From Methylophaga sp. OBS4 (GTDB lineage Bacteria > Pseudomonadota > Gammaproteobacteria > Nitrosococcales > Methylophagaceae): DNA of 34,153 bases. The notes under the pieces are model-generated. The model was given only the letters and a program-made list of their open reading frames with translations, did not search any database and was not told where the DNA came from. The translations under genes and the position numbers were made by a program. Position 1 is the first letter of the stretch, and every line of letters starts with the position of its first letter. Positions 34,136-34,153 of this stretch are shown here, one piece after another. Where the stretch lies: positions 1-34,153 of the forward strand of contig NZ_JAPDMV010000029.1 in assembly GCF_026319305.1 (NCBI RefSeq). Direction: 5' to 3'.

Positions 34136-34153
34136 AAAATGGATAATTTTTTA
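34136..34153. other. AT-rich right edge
   Basis: The last 18 bases are AT-rich, with no feature that can be supported. Confidence 0.3.

Noticed and set aside
30129-34153. CRISPR array or restriction-modification system in the accessory region
   Set aside because: No regularly spaced direct repeats and no methyltransferase, nuclease or Cas motifs were seen; the only direct repeat is the two-copy REP half-site.
1-34153. tRNA or rRNA genes
   Set aside because: The intergenic regions are short and no cloverleaf-like or rRNA-like sequence was recognised by eye; a tRNAscan or Infernal run would settle this.

Overview
The window looks like a chromosomal segment of a methylotrophic gammaproteobacterium, most likely Methylophaga-like or a related Piscirickettsiaceae/Methylococcales lineage. 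Three things support this. The left edge carries the N-terminus of a PQQ methanol dehydrogenase of XoxF type. Nearby are genes of the 'quinoprotein relay' type (a zinc metallohydrolase and a SoxYZ-like carrier). Next come genes for tetrahydromethanopterin (H4MPT)-linked formaldehyde oxidation: two methylene-H4MPT dehydrogenases, beta-RFAP synthase and an ATP-grasp ligase. Housekeeping genes (htpX, glyQS-gmhB-plsC, gshB, uvrA-yajR-ssb, ppnN, dinB) are in typical gammaproteobacterial arrangements. The genus is an inference, not a demonstrated fact.

Layout. 1-3992 is the periplasmic alcohol-oxidation block: partial xoxF(-) with a good promoter and three TTCCCGA boxes, gltX(-), then the metallohydrolase and SoxYZ-like carrier(+), a bidirectional terminator, and a small four-cysteine secreted protein(-). 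4227-8214 is a cytoplasmic C1 block on the + strand: mtdA-like, beta-RFAP synthase, mtdB, ATP-grasp ligase. htpX follows, closed by a bidirectional terminator. 9211-15613 is a minus-strand operon, glyQ-glyS-gmhB-plsC plus a FimX-like degenerate GGDEF/EAL protein. 15794-18830 is a plus-strand run, gshB-apbE-tonB. 18870-22938 is on the minus strand: an eRF1-like 'host attachment' protein, a CYTH phosphatase and uvrA. 22986-23255 is a nested inverted-repeat, MITE-like element placed between uvrA and yajR. Then come ssb, ppnN, a conserved secreted protein and an AmpG-like permease in a minus-strand pair, and dinB.

From about 30130 to the right edge the character changes. There are four same-strand genes without core-genome identity, separated by short spacers. 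One is a TIGR04141/DUF6119 'sporadically distributed' protein and one has a HEPN-like C-terminus. An attC-like site and several GTTRRRY-like boxes flank the genes as gene cassettes would be flanked. The right end is mobile-element debris: two copies of a GTAG-headed REP half-site, a likely IS256-type end, and the C-terminal remnant of a REP-associated (RAYT/IS200-like) transposase. This is an accessory island next to dinB. No integrase, CRISPR array, rRNA or tRNA gene was seen.

How the genes work together: XoxF oxidises methanol in the periplasm, probably with the PQQ-associated relay proteins. Formaldehyde then enters the H4MPT pathway, where MtdA/MtdB oxidise methylene-H4MPT and beta-RFAP synthase makes the pterin cofactor's precursor.
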